A stretch of DNA of 64,000 nucleotides, from positions 507,516,263-507,580,262 of the forward strand of contig NC_058524.1 in the NCBI RefSeq assembly GCF_904849725.1, in the 5' to 3' direction. Shown here piece by piece: positions 22,338-34,219 of this stretch. The notes under the pieces are model-generated. The model saw only the letters and a list, made by a program, of their open reading frames with translations. It was not told the DNA's origin and did not search any database. Origin of the DNA: Hordeum vulgare subsp. vulgare. Taxonomy: Eukaryota > Streptophyta > Magnoliopsida > Poales > Poaceae. The position numbers were made by a program, and so were the translations under genes. Each line of letters starts with the position of its first letter. Position 1 is the stretch's first letter.

Positions 22338-23406
22338 TGTCGGGGGGATAACTCCACGGTAGGCTCATCAAGCCTGCTCCTTCATTTCCCACCCAAAGGG
22401 GATGACCAAGTATAATACTCCAAGGCCAAAGTCTTCTGGCCGGCTAGGCTGCGCGTGCCGGCTGGAGGACGAGGCGGCCAACTCTGTGGCCGGCCAGGCA
22501 GCCCCTGCCGGCCAGACGCGAGACAGCTACCTCTTCCTGACCGCCTTGGCCAAGCCAGCCGGCTAGGAATGAGGCGGCCATGCTCAAGCCGGCTAGCCAA
22601 GCAGGCTAGCCGACGAGGGATCTCAAGTCACATAAGATCGTAGGTCATGACGAGACTCTACAATTAAAGGTGGCTACGCGTCAGCAAAGGTACTGGATCG
22701 AAGTGCTTGGCAGGTACGAGCGTCGGCTGCCAATCCGCTGACCTACCCCGGCTCTGATCCATCACCCAGCATAGTGTCAGACCGTCAAACTCCCAGTCCA
22801 TTACTGCACTCGGCATGGGGAACAGTGGAGGCGGCCGTACTATCTTCCCATGACGAATCTCGTTGGACGATGCCGAACGTACTTCGTGTGCTCAGTGTCA
22901 ACCTTATGCGAGAGCTCCATTGGTTAGCCGGCGGGTCCCACAGCCAGACGAGACCTCGCAGCCGGCGGGCCCCTCAAGCGACAAGACAAGACCCTCGTGG
23001 GCCCCCTGGCCAGCCAGCGAGGCTGTGAGCCGGGACCCACTCTTGTACCCTTTATCCATATATAAGGCCGGTGGGTTCGTCTATAAAACCCCCTGGTCAC
23101 CCTCCATGTAGAGGGTCGATCGAACAACATATCACACCCACTAACCACATAGAGAGAGGCAGAGACGAGTCGGCTGCTCCCCTCTTCCTCCTCCTCAATA
23201 CAACTCCAGGAGCAACCTTGTAATCCACCCATATACATCATGCACTCTGGCAGGACTACGGGTATTATCTCTAGGGAGAGCCCCGAACCTGGGTACATCG
23301 TGTGTTCCATGCTTGTACCAACCTCGTTCCCAGCGCCCTCCGTTGTCCCTTCGGTTCTCACCGACTTTAGCCTACCTATGGCATATGTTGTGAGTATTCA
23401 CCGACA
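22338..23406 (+). repeat. 5' LTR of the Tat-like gypsy, 1069 bp
   Basis: Starts TGTCGGGGGGATAACTCC and ends GAGTATTCACCGACA, directly before TTTGGCGCCCACC. GC-rich U3 with many GCCGGC tracts. Two TATA-like sites lie at 23058-23064 and 23082-23088. No second copy is in the window, so age cannot be estimated. Confidence 0.85.
23082..23088 (+). promoter_or_regulatory. LTR TATA box
   Basis: GTCTATAAAACCCCC, the better of two TATA-like sites in the LTR, about 325 bases before the LTR end. An alternative (CCATATATAAGG) lies 25 bases upstream. Confidence 0.45.
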
Positions 23407-23408
23407 TT

Positions 23409-23426
23409 TGGCGCCCACCATGGGGC
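23409..23426 (+). promoter_or_regulatory. primer binding site
   Basis: TGGCGCCCACCATGGGGC, two bases after the LTR. The first seven bases TGGCGCC match the 3' end of tRNA-Asp-type primers used by many plant gypsy elements; the rest is of the 'CCCACCGTGGGGC' type seen in grass elements. Confidence 0.7.
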
Positions 23427-24346
23427 CGATCGCGGCATCGACTGGCTTTACGCGTTGGGCGGGGCCTCGCACCTACACCACCAGATGCATCGCGTCCGGA
23501 TCGATCTGCATGCTCATGGAGCCCGCTTTCGATGAGGCAACACCGATGATGATCGATGTCCCCATCCGCCATGCGGATTTGGATGAAGATTGCAATGACG
23601 AGGCACCTTTTAGCGTTGTCGTTGCTGCTATGGAGAACGTTTGCGTTATCTTTAGCGACTTGCATCTCAACGACGGTCCTCGGTACTTCGGCGAGGACTT
23701 CGACATTGAGGCGCTATGCGCCAGCTTTAGTAGGCTCTCTATCGCTGAGATGTCTGCACATGACGAGTACCCCAACAACGTACTCATCTTCGATGTTCCT
23801 CCGCCGTCGGTGGGGTTTTTCACCCCGTACCATGTCGCCGCCGTTTCCAACGTCGTGGAGGTGATGGTTATCGGCGCTTGCACCAGCACGACTCATGGCA
23901 AGGCGTCAGCAGACGCTGGTGAACCTGCTTCTGTCACCGCTAATACCCTTCAGGACGCTCTCACCGGCGTGAAGACAACCATCGCCTCTTCCACAAACCC
24001 TAACGATGCCCGAGCCTCACTGGAGGAGGCTCGCAAGCATATCTTGGAGGAGGTCATTACCATTGCCTCGACAAAGCGTCGGATGGAGGCCGCACAACAC
24101 GAGTATAACTCCGCATACGGCCTCACTCCGATTTCCGAGGCCCCTAGTCGGCTTGGATCGGTCTGCTGCCACGGCCGGTTAATTTCCGAGATCCTAGGCG
24201 GCAACCAACCCGTCTACGAGACCCCTGCGGCGAACTTGCGGGCGGCGCAGGCGGCCATGGAAGAAATGCTAAACTTGGAGGGCGAGGACCGCGCCTTCCA
24301 GGAGAAGCGGGTCAAGGATCTCCTTGACGCCGCCAACGAACACTAG
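23419..24346 (+). CDS. gag N-terminal ORF of the Tat-like element
   Basis: Open from the LTR region to a TAG at 24346. The likely start is the ATG at 23419 inside the PBS region (MGPIAASTGFTRWAGP). The protein (about 308 residues) has no domain I can name. It contains a helical C-terminal part (LEEARKHILEEVITIAST, AAQAAMEEMLNL) that could be coiled coil. In related elements this region is fused to gag. Here the stop and following frame damage separate it from the gag core at 24596. Open frames beginning upstream at 23240 are LTR-derived. Confidence 0.5.
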
Positions 24347-24349
24347 GCG

Positions 24350-25411
24350 CGACTTGACCCCGGTAAGGCCTAGTCAGAGTCTCCGGGACCCAACCCCGGA
24401 TTGCATCGCAACCCTAGTTGTCATCACCACGCGGAGGGATCTTCCTCGCATTGCACCTCCGCCTGGAGGGGCGAGGGAAGTCAAGACCGGCGCTCTTAGT
24501 GCCACAGCGAGCATACTTCGAGCAGGCGTCGCGGAGGCGATGAGAGCGACTCGGCTTGTGAGGTTCCTTTTCCGAGGAGGACCCATGCCACCGCTTTGCG
24601 AGGTGCCTCTCCGATCGCAGCTCGGATCGGCGCTCACATCCCCCAGGGTGACCAAGACGCACGCAGGCGTCTCATCACCCTGGCCCAGTCGGCCCTCCTG
24701 GAGGAGGATGGTCCCATCAATCCAGCCTGCTTCGGCCCCTGGATCCGAGGGGAGCCATTCCCCCGAGGCTTCACCTTGCCTCGTGACACACCCAAGTATA
24801 ATGGCACTGCCAAGCCAGAGGACTGGCTGATCGACTACACCACAGCCGTTTGCATTGCCACGGGCAACAAGCGCGTAGCAGTCCGCTACGTGCCACTGAT
24901 GTTGGCCGGCTCGACTCGGACTTGGCTTAACATCCTTCCAGCCGGAAGCTTCAACTCCTGGGTGGACTTCGAGGAGGCATTCATCCGCAACTTCATTGGC
25001 ACCTACAAGTGCCCTCGCCGGCCTCGTGAGCTAGCCATGTGCGTCCAGAGGCCCGACGAACCCCTTCGCGACTACGTCACTCGGTGGACGGAGCTCCGCA
25101 ACTCCTGCGAGGGGGTGCATGAGGTACAGGCCATCTAGTACTTCATCGACGGTTGCCGAGACGGCACCCTCCTCAAGCACAAACTCATGTGCTCTGATCC
25201 CACCTCTCTGGCGGTGCTCATGGCCAAGGCGGACAAGTACGCCACGGCCGACTCGGCGATGCGAGTCAAGGTGACCACCTCGGACAAGGTTGTCCCCATG
25301 CCGGCTACTCCCAAGCCGGCTAGAGACGGTCGAGGCGGCCAGATCAACAACAAGCGCAAGGCGGATCAGATGGATTCGCGCTCCAACAACAAGTTGGTAG
25401 CCGGCGTGTAG
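24350..25411 (+). pseudogene. gag core of the Tat-like element
   Basis: The gag domain is plain from about 24790 (DTPKYNGTAKPEDWLIDY, TRTWLNILPAGSFNSW, FEEAFIRNFIGTY, PLRDYVTRWTELRN). TAG at 25136-25138 splits it within VQAI*YFIDGC. The frame resumes to TAG at 25409-25411 with a basic C-terminal tail (NNKRKADQMD). 24350-24595 is frame-damaged link sequence. Gag forms the intracellular particle. Confidence 0.8.
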
Positions 25412-26539
25412 GGCGAGACGTCGGCTCCCCAAGCTGGCTCTCAGCGGAAGCGCCCCAATAGGAGCAATACAAACTGGTTGCCCAAGCAGACCTTCGAGAA
25501 GCTGCTTGACGCCCCCTGCAAGATACATTCTAGGGCACAACCGTCTACCCACACCCTTCGATAGTGCAGCTTCGCATGCCGGTTGTCGCAAGGGGAGGCC
25601 TTGCCGGCTGCCCCAGGTGCGCAGGCTACGCCTCATGCACCGGCTCCTGGTCCTGCTCCGGCTCCACCGCCGCCGCCTCGCGATGACGGCCACCTCCACA
25701 ACGACTACCTCCATCAAGACGGAGCATTCGTCATCTTCACCAGTGAAGGCGACGACAAGCATAGCCTGCGCCAGAGACGGCGCGAGGTGAATGCCACGGT
25801 TCCCCCAGTTCCCCAATACATGCATTGGTCTGACATACCAATCACATGGAGCCGGGTAGACCATCCCGCGGTGATGCCCAACCCGGGCTCATACGTGCTC
25901 GTCCTCGACCCCACCTTTGCCTCCAAGAGGCTCACCTGCCGGTTCTCCCGGGTGCCGGTCGACGGCGGCAGCAGCATCAACATCCTCTACCTCGACACTC
26001 TCCGCAAGCTTGGGCTCAAGGAGACGGACGTCCTGCTGACCAGCACTATTTTCCACGGCATCGTGCCTGGATAGTCCTGCTCGCCTATCGGCAAAATCCA
26101 GCCGGACGTCCTCTTCGGCGACAAGGCTCACTTCCGCCGAGAGTCCATATGGTTTGAGGTAGTGGGCCTCAGCAGCCGGTATCACGTGGTGCTGGGCAGA
26201 CCGGCTCTGGCCAAGTTCATGGCTATCCCACACTACGCCTACCTGAAGATGAAGATGCTGGGTCCAAAGGGCATCTTCACCATTGCTGGCGACTACAAGA
26301 AGTCACTCGAGTGCGCCCGACAGCAGCCGCCTGGCCGACGCCCTGGTATTGCTGAGGAGAAGCGGCAGATCAACCGGCTCGTGGCCCAGGCTACCGAGCA
26401 GCCAGCGATTCCTTCTCCTCCATCTCAGTCGGCCGGCGAAGGCTCCTTCAAGCCGTTCAAAGAGACCAAGAAGGTGCCACTCGACCCTGCAAACCCCAAG
26501 CAATGCGTCACCATCGGGGCTGGCCTTAGCCCCAAATAG
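25412..26539 (+). pseudogene. gag C-terminus and aspartic protease
   Basis: A frame rich in Pro and Ala (25583 on), then FVIFTSEGDDKHSLRQRRREVN, then a retropepsin-like core VPVDGGSSINILYLDTL, in which the active site reads DGG. TAG at 26072-26074 follows GIVPG. The same frame continues to TAG at 26537-26539 (SRYHVVLGRPALAKFMAIPH is the flap/C-terminal part). The product would cleave gag and pol. Confidence 0.75.
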
Positions 26540-27798
26540 GAAGGCGAGCTCGTCTACTTCCTCTGTGAGAATCAGGACATCTTCGCATGGTCCCCCAAAG
26601 ACATGCCGGGTGTTCCGAGGAAGTACGCCGAGCAAAAACTACACGTGCGACGGGATGCAAAGCCGGTAAAATAACCATTGCGCCGCTTCGCCAGGGGAAG
26701 CGACGCACAATTGGAGAAGAGATTACCCGGCTCCTTAGAGCCGGCTTCATCATGGAGGTTTTCCACCTGGACTGGTTAGCCAATCCAGTCCTGGTGCTGA
26801 AAAAGAACAACACCTGGCAAATGTGTATCGACTACACTAGCTTGAATAAGGCCTATCCGAAAGATCCTTTCGCGTTGCCTAGGATAGATCAAGTGATCGA
26901 CTCCACTGCAGGCTACGAAATGCTGTCATTTCTGGATGCTTATTGAGGATACCATCAAATCAAGCTGGATCCAGCTGATCGCCTAAAGACCTCCTTCATC
27001 ACGCCCTTCGGGGCTTACTGCTACACCCCCATGACATTCGGTCTGAAGAACGCTGGTGTGACGTTCCAACATTGCATGCAGCAGTGCCTGCTGCCACAGA
27101 TCGACAGAAACATCCACGTCTATGTGGATGACATTGTCGTCAAGACGAAGCAGCACTTCAACCTACTCGACGACCTACGAGATACGTTCGCCAACCTGCG
27201 CGAATACAAGATCTGGTTCAACTCGGAGAAGTGCGTCTTTGGGGTTCCAGGCGGCAAACTCTTGGGGTTCTTCGTGTCTCCTCATGGCATCGAGGCGAAC
27301 CCCGAGAAGATCGGCACCATCGAGCGGATGGTGCGGCCGGCTCGAATTCTAGACGTCCAGAACTTCGCCGGCTGTCTGGCGTCCCTTAGCCGGTTCGTCA
27401 GCCGGCTTGGCGAGAAGGCCCTTCCACTCTACCAGCTCATGAAGAAGACGACGAAATTCGAGTGGAACGGCCAGGCGGACGAAGCCTTCCATGACCTCAA
27501 GCGGGTCATCTCGAGCCTGCCAATCTTGGCAGCGCCGGCTGAAAGGGAACCCATACTCATATACATTGCAGCGACCACTCGCGTGGTTAGTGTAGTGTTG
27601 GTAGTTCAACGCAAGGAGAAGGGCAAGGTACTATTAGTACAGTGCCCTGTCTACTACCTCAGCGAGGTCTTGTCTGCCTCCAAGCAGAACTATCCCCACT
27701 ACCAAAAAATGTGTTATGGTGTTTACCTTGCTGCAAAGGAATTAAAGCAATACTTCCAGGAGCATGCCATAACCGTGGTGAGCACTACTCCACTCTAA
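26540..27798 (+). pseudogene. reverse transcriptase (with first RNase H) of the Tat-like element
   Basis: RT motifs in order: ITRLLRAGFIMEVFH, WQMCIDYTSLNKAYPKD, LSFLDAY, then after a TGA at 26944-26946 YHQIKLDPADRLKTSF, MTFGLKNAGVTFQ, the catalytic YVDD (VYVDDIVVK, about 27120), GKLLGFFVSPHGIEANP. RNase H follows (PILIYIAATTRVVSVVLV; KQNYPHYQKMCYGVYLA). Damage: TAA at 26672-26674, a one-base shift near 26690, TGA at 26944, TAA at 27796. The YVDD site itself is intact. Makes cDNA from element RNA. Confidence 0.85.
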
Positions 27799-28811
27799 GA
27801 AATCACGGGCAACCGTGATGCAACGGGCAGGATCGCCAAGTGGTCCATCGCCATGGCGGACCATGATATCCGCTACGAGCCTCGCACCGCCATCAAATCT
27901 CAAGTGGTGGCCGACTTCTTAGTCCGCTGGGCCAAAACCCAGTTCGAGCCAGCTCCTCCAGATTCTACGCATTGGCGGATGCACTTCGATGGCTCAAAGA
28001 TGCGAACTGGTCTTGGAGTCGGCATCGTCTTGACGTCTCCGAAAGGAGACCAGCTCAAGTATGCTCTCCAGATCCACTTCGCCGCCTCCAACAACGTCGC
28101 CGAGTATGAAGCACTGGCTCAAGGCCTCCGGCTCGCCAAGGAGATTGGCATCTGGCGGCTCATATGCTTCGGCGACTCAGACTTGGTAGTACAACAAGTT
28201 TCTGTCGAATGGGACGCCAGGGACGCCAACATGGCAAGCTACCTCTTCCTCATCCAACAGTTCAGCAGCCCCTTCGAGGGCTGCGAGTTCCACCATGTTC
28301 CCAGAGCAGACAATGAGGCGGTTGATACACTGGCAAAGATTGGCTCCATGAGACAAGCTATCCCAGCCGGCGTCTCCCTCGAGCAGCTCCACAAGCCATC
28401 TATCAGGCCGTCTCCAGAGTCAGCATCAATCTTCGTGCCGGCTAATTCTTCGGTGCAAGCGCCGTCGGCTCCACCAACCACGCCGGCTACAGCTCCTGTG
28501 CCGGCTACGCTGGCTATGCCGACTCCAATTGCAGCACCGGCTGAATCTTCGGTGCAAGCACCGTCGGCTCCACCAGCTATGCCGGCTACATCTCCTGTGC
28601 CGGCTACGCTGGCTATGCCGACTCCAACTGCGGCACCGGCTACAACAACAACTCCGGCTCCGCCCTGCCTTGAATCCGGTCGTCTCAACACCCAATGGGT
28701 GGACGTCATGGAGGTAGACGGCGAGCCAATTGCCATGACGGCACCAGAGAAACCTCGTCTCGAGCCCACGACTAGTACTTCGTCAAGCGCGGGGGCTCCA
28801 GAAGCCCCTAA
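27799..28811 (+). pseudogene. second (plant-type) RNase H domain and Pro/Ala-rich linker
   Basis: From ATG 27853 the frame reads MADHDIRYEPRTAIKSQV, then an RNase H fold typical of RVT_3: MHFDGSKMRTGLGVGIVL, NNVAEYEALAQGL, GDSDLVVQQV, HHVPRADNEAVDTLAKI. Having this extra RNase H after the RT-linked one is a known trait of Tat elements. It is followed by a Pro/Ala/Thr-rich tail with a 99-base tandem duplication (units at 28447 and 28546). The reading frame runs straight into CACTA 3 at 28812; frame beyond that is CACTA sequence. Confidence 0.8.
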
Positions 28812-29118
28812 CACTACTGGAATCCAGTTCTTTGCCGTCAGCCAGTTCTTTGCCATCTGATGGCTGACGGCAAAGAACCTCTTTGCCATCAGTTGACACA
28901 ATGCAGACGGCAAAGGACTGACACATGGCAAAAATACTATTTGCCATGTGTCGGCCCTTTGCCGTCTGCCAGCGGACGGCAATGAGACCCAGGGCAGATG
29001 GCAAAGAGGACGGGTGGGTCACATGCCTGCCGTGTCCGAAATCTGGGGGCCTTTGCCATCCGCGGGCCTTTGCCGTCTGCCATGGGGCCCTTTGCCGTCG
29101 GGGGGCGGACGACAAAGG
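28812..29118. repeat. left subterminal TTTGCCGTC array of CACTA 3
   Basis: About ten TTTGCCGTC or TTTGCCATC units in both orientations, several as inverted pairs. A leader-like GC-rich stretch (29119-29360, GCGGCGAGCCCC units) follows. Confidence 0.9.
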
Positions 29119-29489
29119 GGCCGCCCTATAACGGCCGTTAACCCCCTCCTCGCTCACTCTCTCTCTCTCACCCCGGCCACTGCCTCTTTCCACGGCGACC
29201 CCCTCCCCGCGGCGAGCCCCCCCTCCCCCGCGGCGAGCCCCTCCCCGTGGCAACCCACCCCCGCGGCGACACAATCCCGCGGCGAGCCCCCTGCCGCGCG
29301 CCCCCTGCCCCCTGCTGTCGTCCACCGCCGCCGCCGCCGCCCCCTGCCGTCGTCCACCGCGGTGAGTTATTCTTCTTTTTATTTTTAAAAAAGTTAATTA
29401 ATTTAGTTAGTTTATTAGGTTAGTTATTTATTATATATAGGGTAATTTAGTTAGTTTATTTGGTTAGATTATTAGGCTAATTAGGTTAG

Positions 29490-29940
29490 TTAGTTAGGTT
29501 AGAAGAAAAAAAGCAGAAGGAAAAAAGCAGAAGGAAAAAAAGCAGAAGGAAAAAAAGAGGAAAAGCAGAAGGAAAAAAATGAAAAAGAAAAAAGGAAAAG
29601 AAGAAAATAATTAGAAGAAGAACGAAAAGTAGAACGAGAAGAAGAACAAGAACAAGAACAAGAAGAAGAAGAGGAGGAGGAGGAGAAAAAAGAAGAAGAA
29701 GAAGAAGAAGAAGAGGAGGTGGAGGAGGAGGAAGAGGAGGAGGAGGAGGAGGAAGAGGAGGAGAAAGAAGAAGAAGAAGAAGAAGAAGAAGAAGAAGAAG
29801 AAGAAGAAGAAGAAAAAGAATAGGAGGAGAAAAAGAATAGGAGGATAAAAAGAGGAGGGGGGGTAGAAGGAGAAAAAAGAAGAAGAAGAAGAAGAAGAAG
29901 AAGAAAAATAGGAGAGACGAGAAGAAGAAAGAAGAGGAAA
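29490..29940. repeat. purine-only (GAA/GGA)n block
   Basis: About 440 bases of almost pure A/G: GGAAAAAAGCAGAA units, then GAAGAAC, then long GAA and GGAGGA runs. Open frames of Ser, Phe or Leu runs on minus are artefacts. Confidence 0.9.
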
Positions 29941-29945
29941 AGGGA

Positions 29946-30362
29946 ACCCCGGCACCCCGAAACTGACCCTCGACCCGCGACCCCTGACGCCCGACGCCAC
30001 TGACCCCGGACCATCGACCCCCGACGCCACTGATCCCCGACCCCCGACCCCCGACGCCACTGACCCCCGACCCCCGAGCCCCGATGCCACTGACTCCCGA
30101 CGCCACTAACCCTCGACCCCTGACGCCATCGACCCCTGACACAGACCCTCGGCCCACGACTCCCGACCCCCGACGCTCGAGGACACCAACCCCTGACCCC
30201 CGACGCCACTAACACCCGACGTCACTGACCCTCGACCCCCGACGCACTGACCCCCCCACAACCGACGCCACTAACCCCTCGACCCCCGATGCCACCGACA
30301 CCCGACAGCACCGACCCTCGACGGCACTCACTCCTGACGCCACTAAGCCCCGACCCCCGACA
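29946..30362. repeat. GC-rich minisatellite (CCCCCGACGCCACTGA)n
   Basis: Degenerate tandem units of roughly 15-30 bases built from CGACCCCCGACGCCACTGAC. Non-coding by appearance. Confidence 0.85.
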
Positions 30363-31137
30363 CCTCTTATGCCTTCTTTTGAACGAGAAGGTGCTTTACG
30401 GCCTTCCAGAGGCCCACGAGGTCATAGTTTTGTAAATTATGAGTTAGGTCACATATTTTCCGATTATGTTAATTACAAAAACATCATATTTGTGTTGATC
30501 GTGTGAATTTCAATGTGCAGTTGTTCGACGACCTCCACGTGTGTTGGACGAGCTCCGCCCTTGCGTTTGTTGGTGAGCACAAATGACTTCTCCTCCTACA
30601 CCCTTAATTTGCTCTGTACCGGTCTTCGTGCCGATGAAACTTGCTAGCTATATGTTTCTTCAATCATGAGTATGCGTGACCAGTATGTGTCTCCTGTTTG
30701 AAAGGGTGACATCTATAAATATGCATTTCTTTGCATATTTATAACCGCCATCCTTTCGAATTGTCCAACATTATCCATGGAGAGCCCGAGTATGTGTAGA
30801 TTGGGTTTGTTTTCCCGTATGTTGTGCTCCGGATCCGATGTGGAATTTCGTCAGTGCCTCCCCTGTTGTTCTCCGGGTACACATCCTCTCTGCTTATTGT
30901 CGAGACGTGTATCAGGAGAACAGCGGGGAGGTGCTGCCGAAATTCTGCGTCGCATCTGGAGGAGAGCATGGGAAAACGAACACAGTCTACACATACTCGG
31001 GTGGGATTAGGACCTATCTTTACCTATTAGCGTGTAGGTTGCATGGACGTAATAAAACTGACAAACTTGATTAGGGTATGAATATAGATGATGAATTATA
31101 TATTTATTTCTTGTGCCCCCATAGGTAGCTAGGCAAC
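30363..31137 (+). other. leader region before the TNP2 remnant of CACTA 3
   Basis: No protein recognised. 30712-30745 is a short perfect inverted repeat (TATAAATATGCA, 6-base loop, TGCATATTTATA). 30570-30610 resembles a splice donor region after a short exon. Probably 5' untranslated exons and introns of the transposase gene. Confidence 0.35.
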
Positions 31138-31369
31138 ATGAGTGATCGTGCTTGGATGTACACTGGTCACCCTAGTCAGAAAGACATGACCCATGAATGG
31201 TTAAGAAAAACCAGGGGGTTTGTGAGAGCCGCATTTGCAAATGGCCAGCAAAAAACATAGTGCCCCTATCCCAACTGCGACAACTGGAAAAAGCAGACAG
31301 AGTTTGAAACGGGTCAACACCTGTAGAAGTGGGGTTTTACGCCTAATTATACGATGTGGACTTTTCATG
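31138..31369 (+). pseudogene. TNP2 transposase-associated domain, first exon only
   Basis: From ATG 31138: WMYTGHPSQKDMTHEWLR, FVRAAFANG, CPYPNCDNWKKQ, KWGFTPNYTMWTFHG, then a GTAAGT donor at 31370. This is the N-terminal Cys-containing domain of CACTA TNP2 proteins. Stops at 31258-31260 (TAG) and in HL*KWGF (TAG) break it. The catalytic exons are gone, replaced by tandem repeats. Confidence 0.75.
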
Positions 31370-31379
31370 GTAAGTCTGA

Positions 31380-33480
31380 TTAGCTAATTATCCACGAAAT
31401 GACATAATTAGCTCCGAAAAAGCATTCTTAGCCAATTTAGCCAAAGAAGGGGACAAGAGGAGAAGAAAGAGGAAAAATGAAAGGAAGGAAGGAAGAAGAA
31501 GAGGAGAAGAATAAGAAGGAGAGGGAGGTGTATAAGAAGAAGCAGAAGAAGGAGGAGAAGAAGGAGAAGGAGCTCCTCCTTCTCCTTCTTCTTCCTCCTT
31601 CTTCTTCTCCTTCTTCTTTTCTTCTTCTTCTCCTCTTCCTTCTCCTTCTCCTCCTCCTCCTCCTCCTTCTTTTACTTCTTCTTCTCTTTCTCTTCTTCTA
31701 CGTAGCATAGACTCATCCAAGAAAGGCTAAATTGGCTAATTATCCTACGAAATGACATAATTAGCTTAGTTAGATCCAAAATGACCTATTTAATAAAAAA
31801 TGACCTATAGTTAGCTAAGTTCTCTCCTAAATGACATAATAAGGCTTACGTAGCTGCAAGATGACCTATTCCCCCTAAATTAGGTATTAAATGGCCTATA
31901 ATAAGCCTAGCTAGATCCAAAATGGCTTAATAAGCATAATTTGCTCCGGAATGACCTATTTTACCCAAGTTAGCTCCGAAACGACCTATAATTCGCTAGG
32001 GTTTCACCTAGATGACATATTTAGCTTAGTTAGCTCCTAAATGGTCTATTTAATAAAACATGACCTATACTTAGCTAATTATCCTCGAAATGACATAATT
32101 AGCTCCAAAAAGGCATTCTTAGCCAATTTAGCCCGAAGAAGGGGACAAGAGGAGAAGAAAGAGGAAAAATGAAAGGAAGGAAGAAGAAGAAGAGGAAAAG
32201 AAGAAGAAGGAGAGGGAGGAGTATAAGAAGAAGGAGAAGAAGGAGGAGAAGAAGGAGAAGGAGCTCCTCCTTCTCCTTCTTCTTCCTCCTTCTTCCTCCT
32301 TCTCCTTCTCCTTCTTCTTTTCTTCTTCTTCTCCTCTTCCTTCTCCTTCTCTTCCTCCTCGTCTTCCTCCTTCTTTTACTTCTTCTTCTCTTTCTCTTCT
32401 TCTACATAGCTTAGACTCATCCAAGAAAGGCTAAATTGGCTAATTATCCTATGAAAAGACATAATTAGCTTAGTTAGCTCCAAAATGACCTATTTAATAA
32501 AAAATGACCTATAGTTAGCCAAGTTCTCTCCTAAATGACATAATAAGGCTTACGTAGCTGCAAGATGACCTATTCCCCCTATCTTAGGTATTAAATGGCC
32601 TATAATTAGCCTAGCTAGATCCAAAATGGCTTAATAAGCATAGTTTGCTCCGGAATGACCTATTTTACCCAACTTAGCTCCGAAATGACCTATAGTTAGC
32701 TAGGGTTCCACCTAGATGACATAATTAGCTTAGTTAGCTCCTAAATGGTCTATTTAATAAAACATGACCTATACTTAGCTAATTATCCTCGAAATGACAT
32801 AATTAGCTCCAAAAAGGCATTCTTAGCCAATTTAGCCCGAAGAAGGGGACAAGAGGAGAAGAAAGAGGAAAAATGAAAGGAAGGAAGAAGAAGAAGAAGA
32901 GAAGAAGAAGAAGGATAAGGAGGAGGATAAGAAGAAGGAGAAGAAGGAGGAGAAGAAGGAGAAGGAGCTCCTCCTTCTTCTTCTTCGTCCTTCTTCGTCC
33001 TTCTCCTTCTCCTTCTTCTTTTCTTCTTCTTCTCCTCTTCCTTCTCCTTCTCCTCCTCCTCCTCCTTCTTTTACTTCTTCTTATCTTTCTCTTCTTCTAC
33101 GTAGCTTACACTCATGCAAGAAAGGCTAAATTGGCTAATTATCCTACGAAATGACATAATTAGCTTAGTTAGCTCCAAAATGACCTATTTAATAAAAAAA
33201 TAACCTATAGTTAGCTAAGTTCTCTCCTAAATGACATAATAAGGCTTACGTAGCTGCAAGATGACCTATTCCCCTAACTTAGGTATTAAATGGCCTATAA
33301 TTAGCCTAGATAGATCCGAAATGGCTTAATAAGCATAGTTTGCTCCGGAATGACCTATTTTACCCAAGTTAGCTCCGAAACGACCTATAGTTAGCTAGGG
33401 TTCCACCTAAATGACATAATTAGCTTAGTTAGCTCCTAAATGGTCTATACTTAGCTAATTTCTCTCCGAAATAACCTATA
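31380..33480. repeat. ~700-bp tandem repeat, 3 copies, each with a long hairpin
   Basis: The phrase AATGAAAGGAAGGAAGAAG falls near 31474, 32168 and 32872, giving periods of about 695 and 704. Each unit has a purine-rich arm meeting its pyrimidine complement around GGAGCTCC (centres near 31572, 32264 and 32970), followed by AT-rich text built from TAGCTCCAAAATGACCTATT units. No coding capacity. Probably an expanded intron of the lost TNP2 gene. Confidence 0.9.
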
Positions 33481-34219
33481 TACACTATAGGAATCGGGCA
33501 TTTTGCCGTCAGGACGCTAAAGACGGCAAAGAGAGAATTACAGACGGCAAAAAATGTCATCAGACCATGTGCCCGCAAAGGGTAATTTTGCCGTCAGCAT
33601 TTTTTCGGGCAGACGGCAAAAAATTTGCCGTCAGTGAAAATGGTTTGCCGTCATCTATTTTGAGGCAGAACGCAAAAAACCTAACAGAACCACCCGGACG
33701 GCGTTAACTCTTTGCCGTCATCCGACCGGAATGCAAGACGGCAAAGATTACGGGTTTGCCATCAGCTCTTATGAATACCAGACGGCAAAGAAATTTTCTT
33801 TAAAAAAATATAAACAACAATCAGGTGCAGATCTGGTCAAAGGCATAGATAGAATCTTTAGGAGCGGATTTTATAAAACATATAGTCCATCGTCACTCAA
33901 TGAACCAAAATGGCACAAAAGGGCATGGAAACTACATCAGCCAAAAAGTTGATATAAATTTACACAAAGGACCCTGACATTAGCACAACTCCTAAAGAAG
34001 TCCTCGCGTATTACATAAAGCACCCTGGAACTGAAGATAAAAAAGCAATCAAGTCCCTTGGCTTCTTCTCCACTGCATGGACGCGGCACATCTCGAACAA
34101 GGCCAGCAGGCGGCGGGTGCGTGGCCACCAGGCGGCGTGTGCAGGGCCAGCAGGCGGAGAGTAGCTCCTCGGGCACCCCATCCAACTCCCGCAGCCGCGC
34201 CGTACGGATCTCACTGGAT

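Noticed and set aside
23240..23418. Extension of the gag frame upstream to an ATG in the LTR
   Set aside because: Lies in the LTR and PBS; the ATG at 23419 is the first plausible start in the element RNA.
25031..25864. 277-codon minus-strand frame opposite gag
   Set aside because: Shadow of the GC-rich gag frame on plus; gag motifs are on the plus strand.
28239..28982. 247-codon minus-strand frame
   Set aside because: Antisense to the RNase H and Pro/Ala linker and crosses the CACTA 3 junction, so it cannot be an ancient gene.
29486..30215. Minus-strand frames of over 200 codons (Ser/Leu/Phe runs, then Gly/Arg-rich)
   Set aside because: Translation of the purine tract and minisatellite; three frames are open at once, a composition effect.
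30739..31074. Overlapping frames on both strands at 30739-31074 as a gene
   Set aside because: Three short overlapping frames, no domain; better read as leader/intron sequence of the TNP2 remnant.
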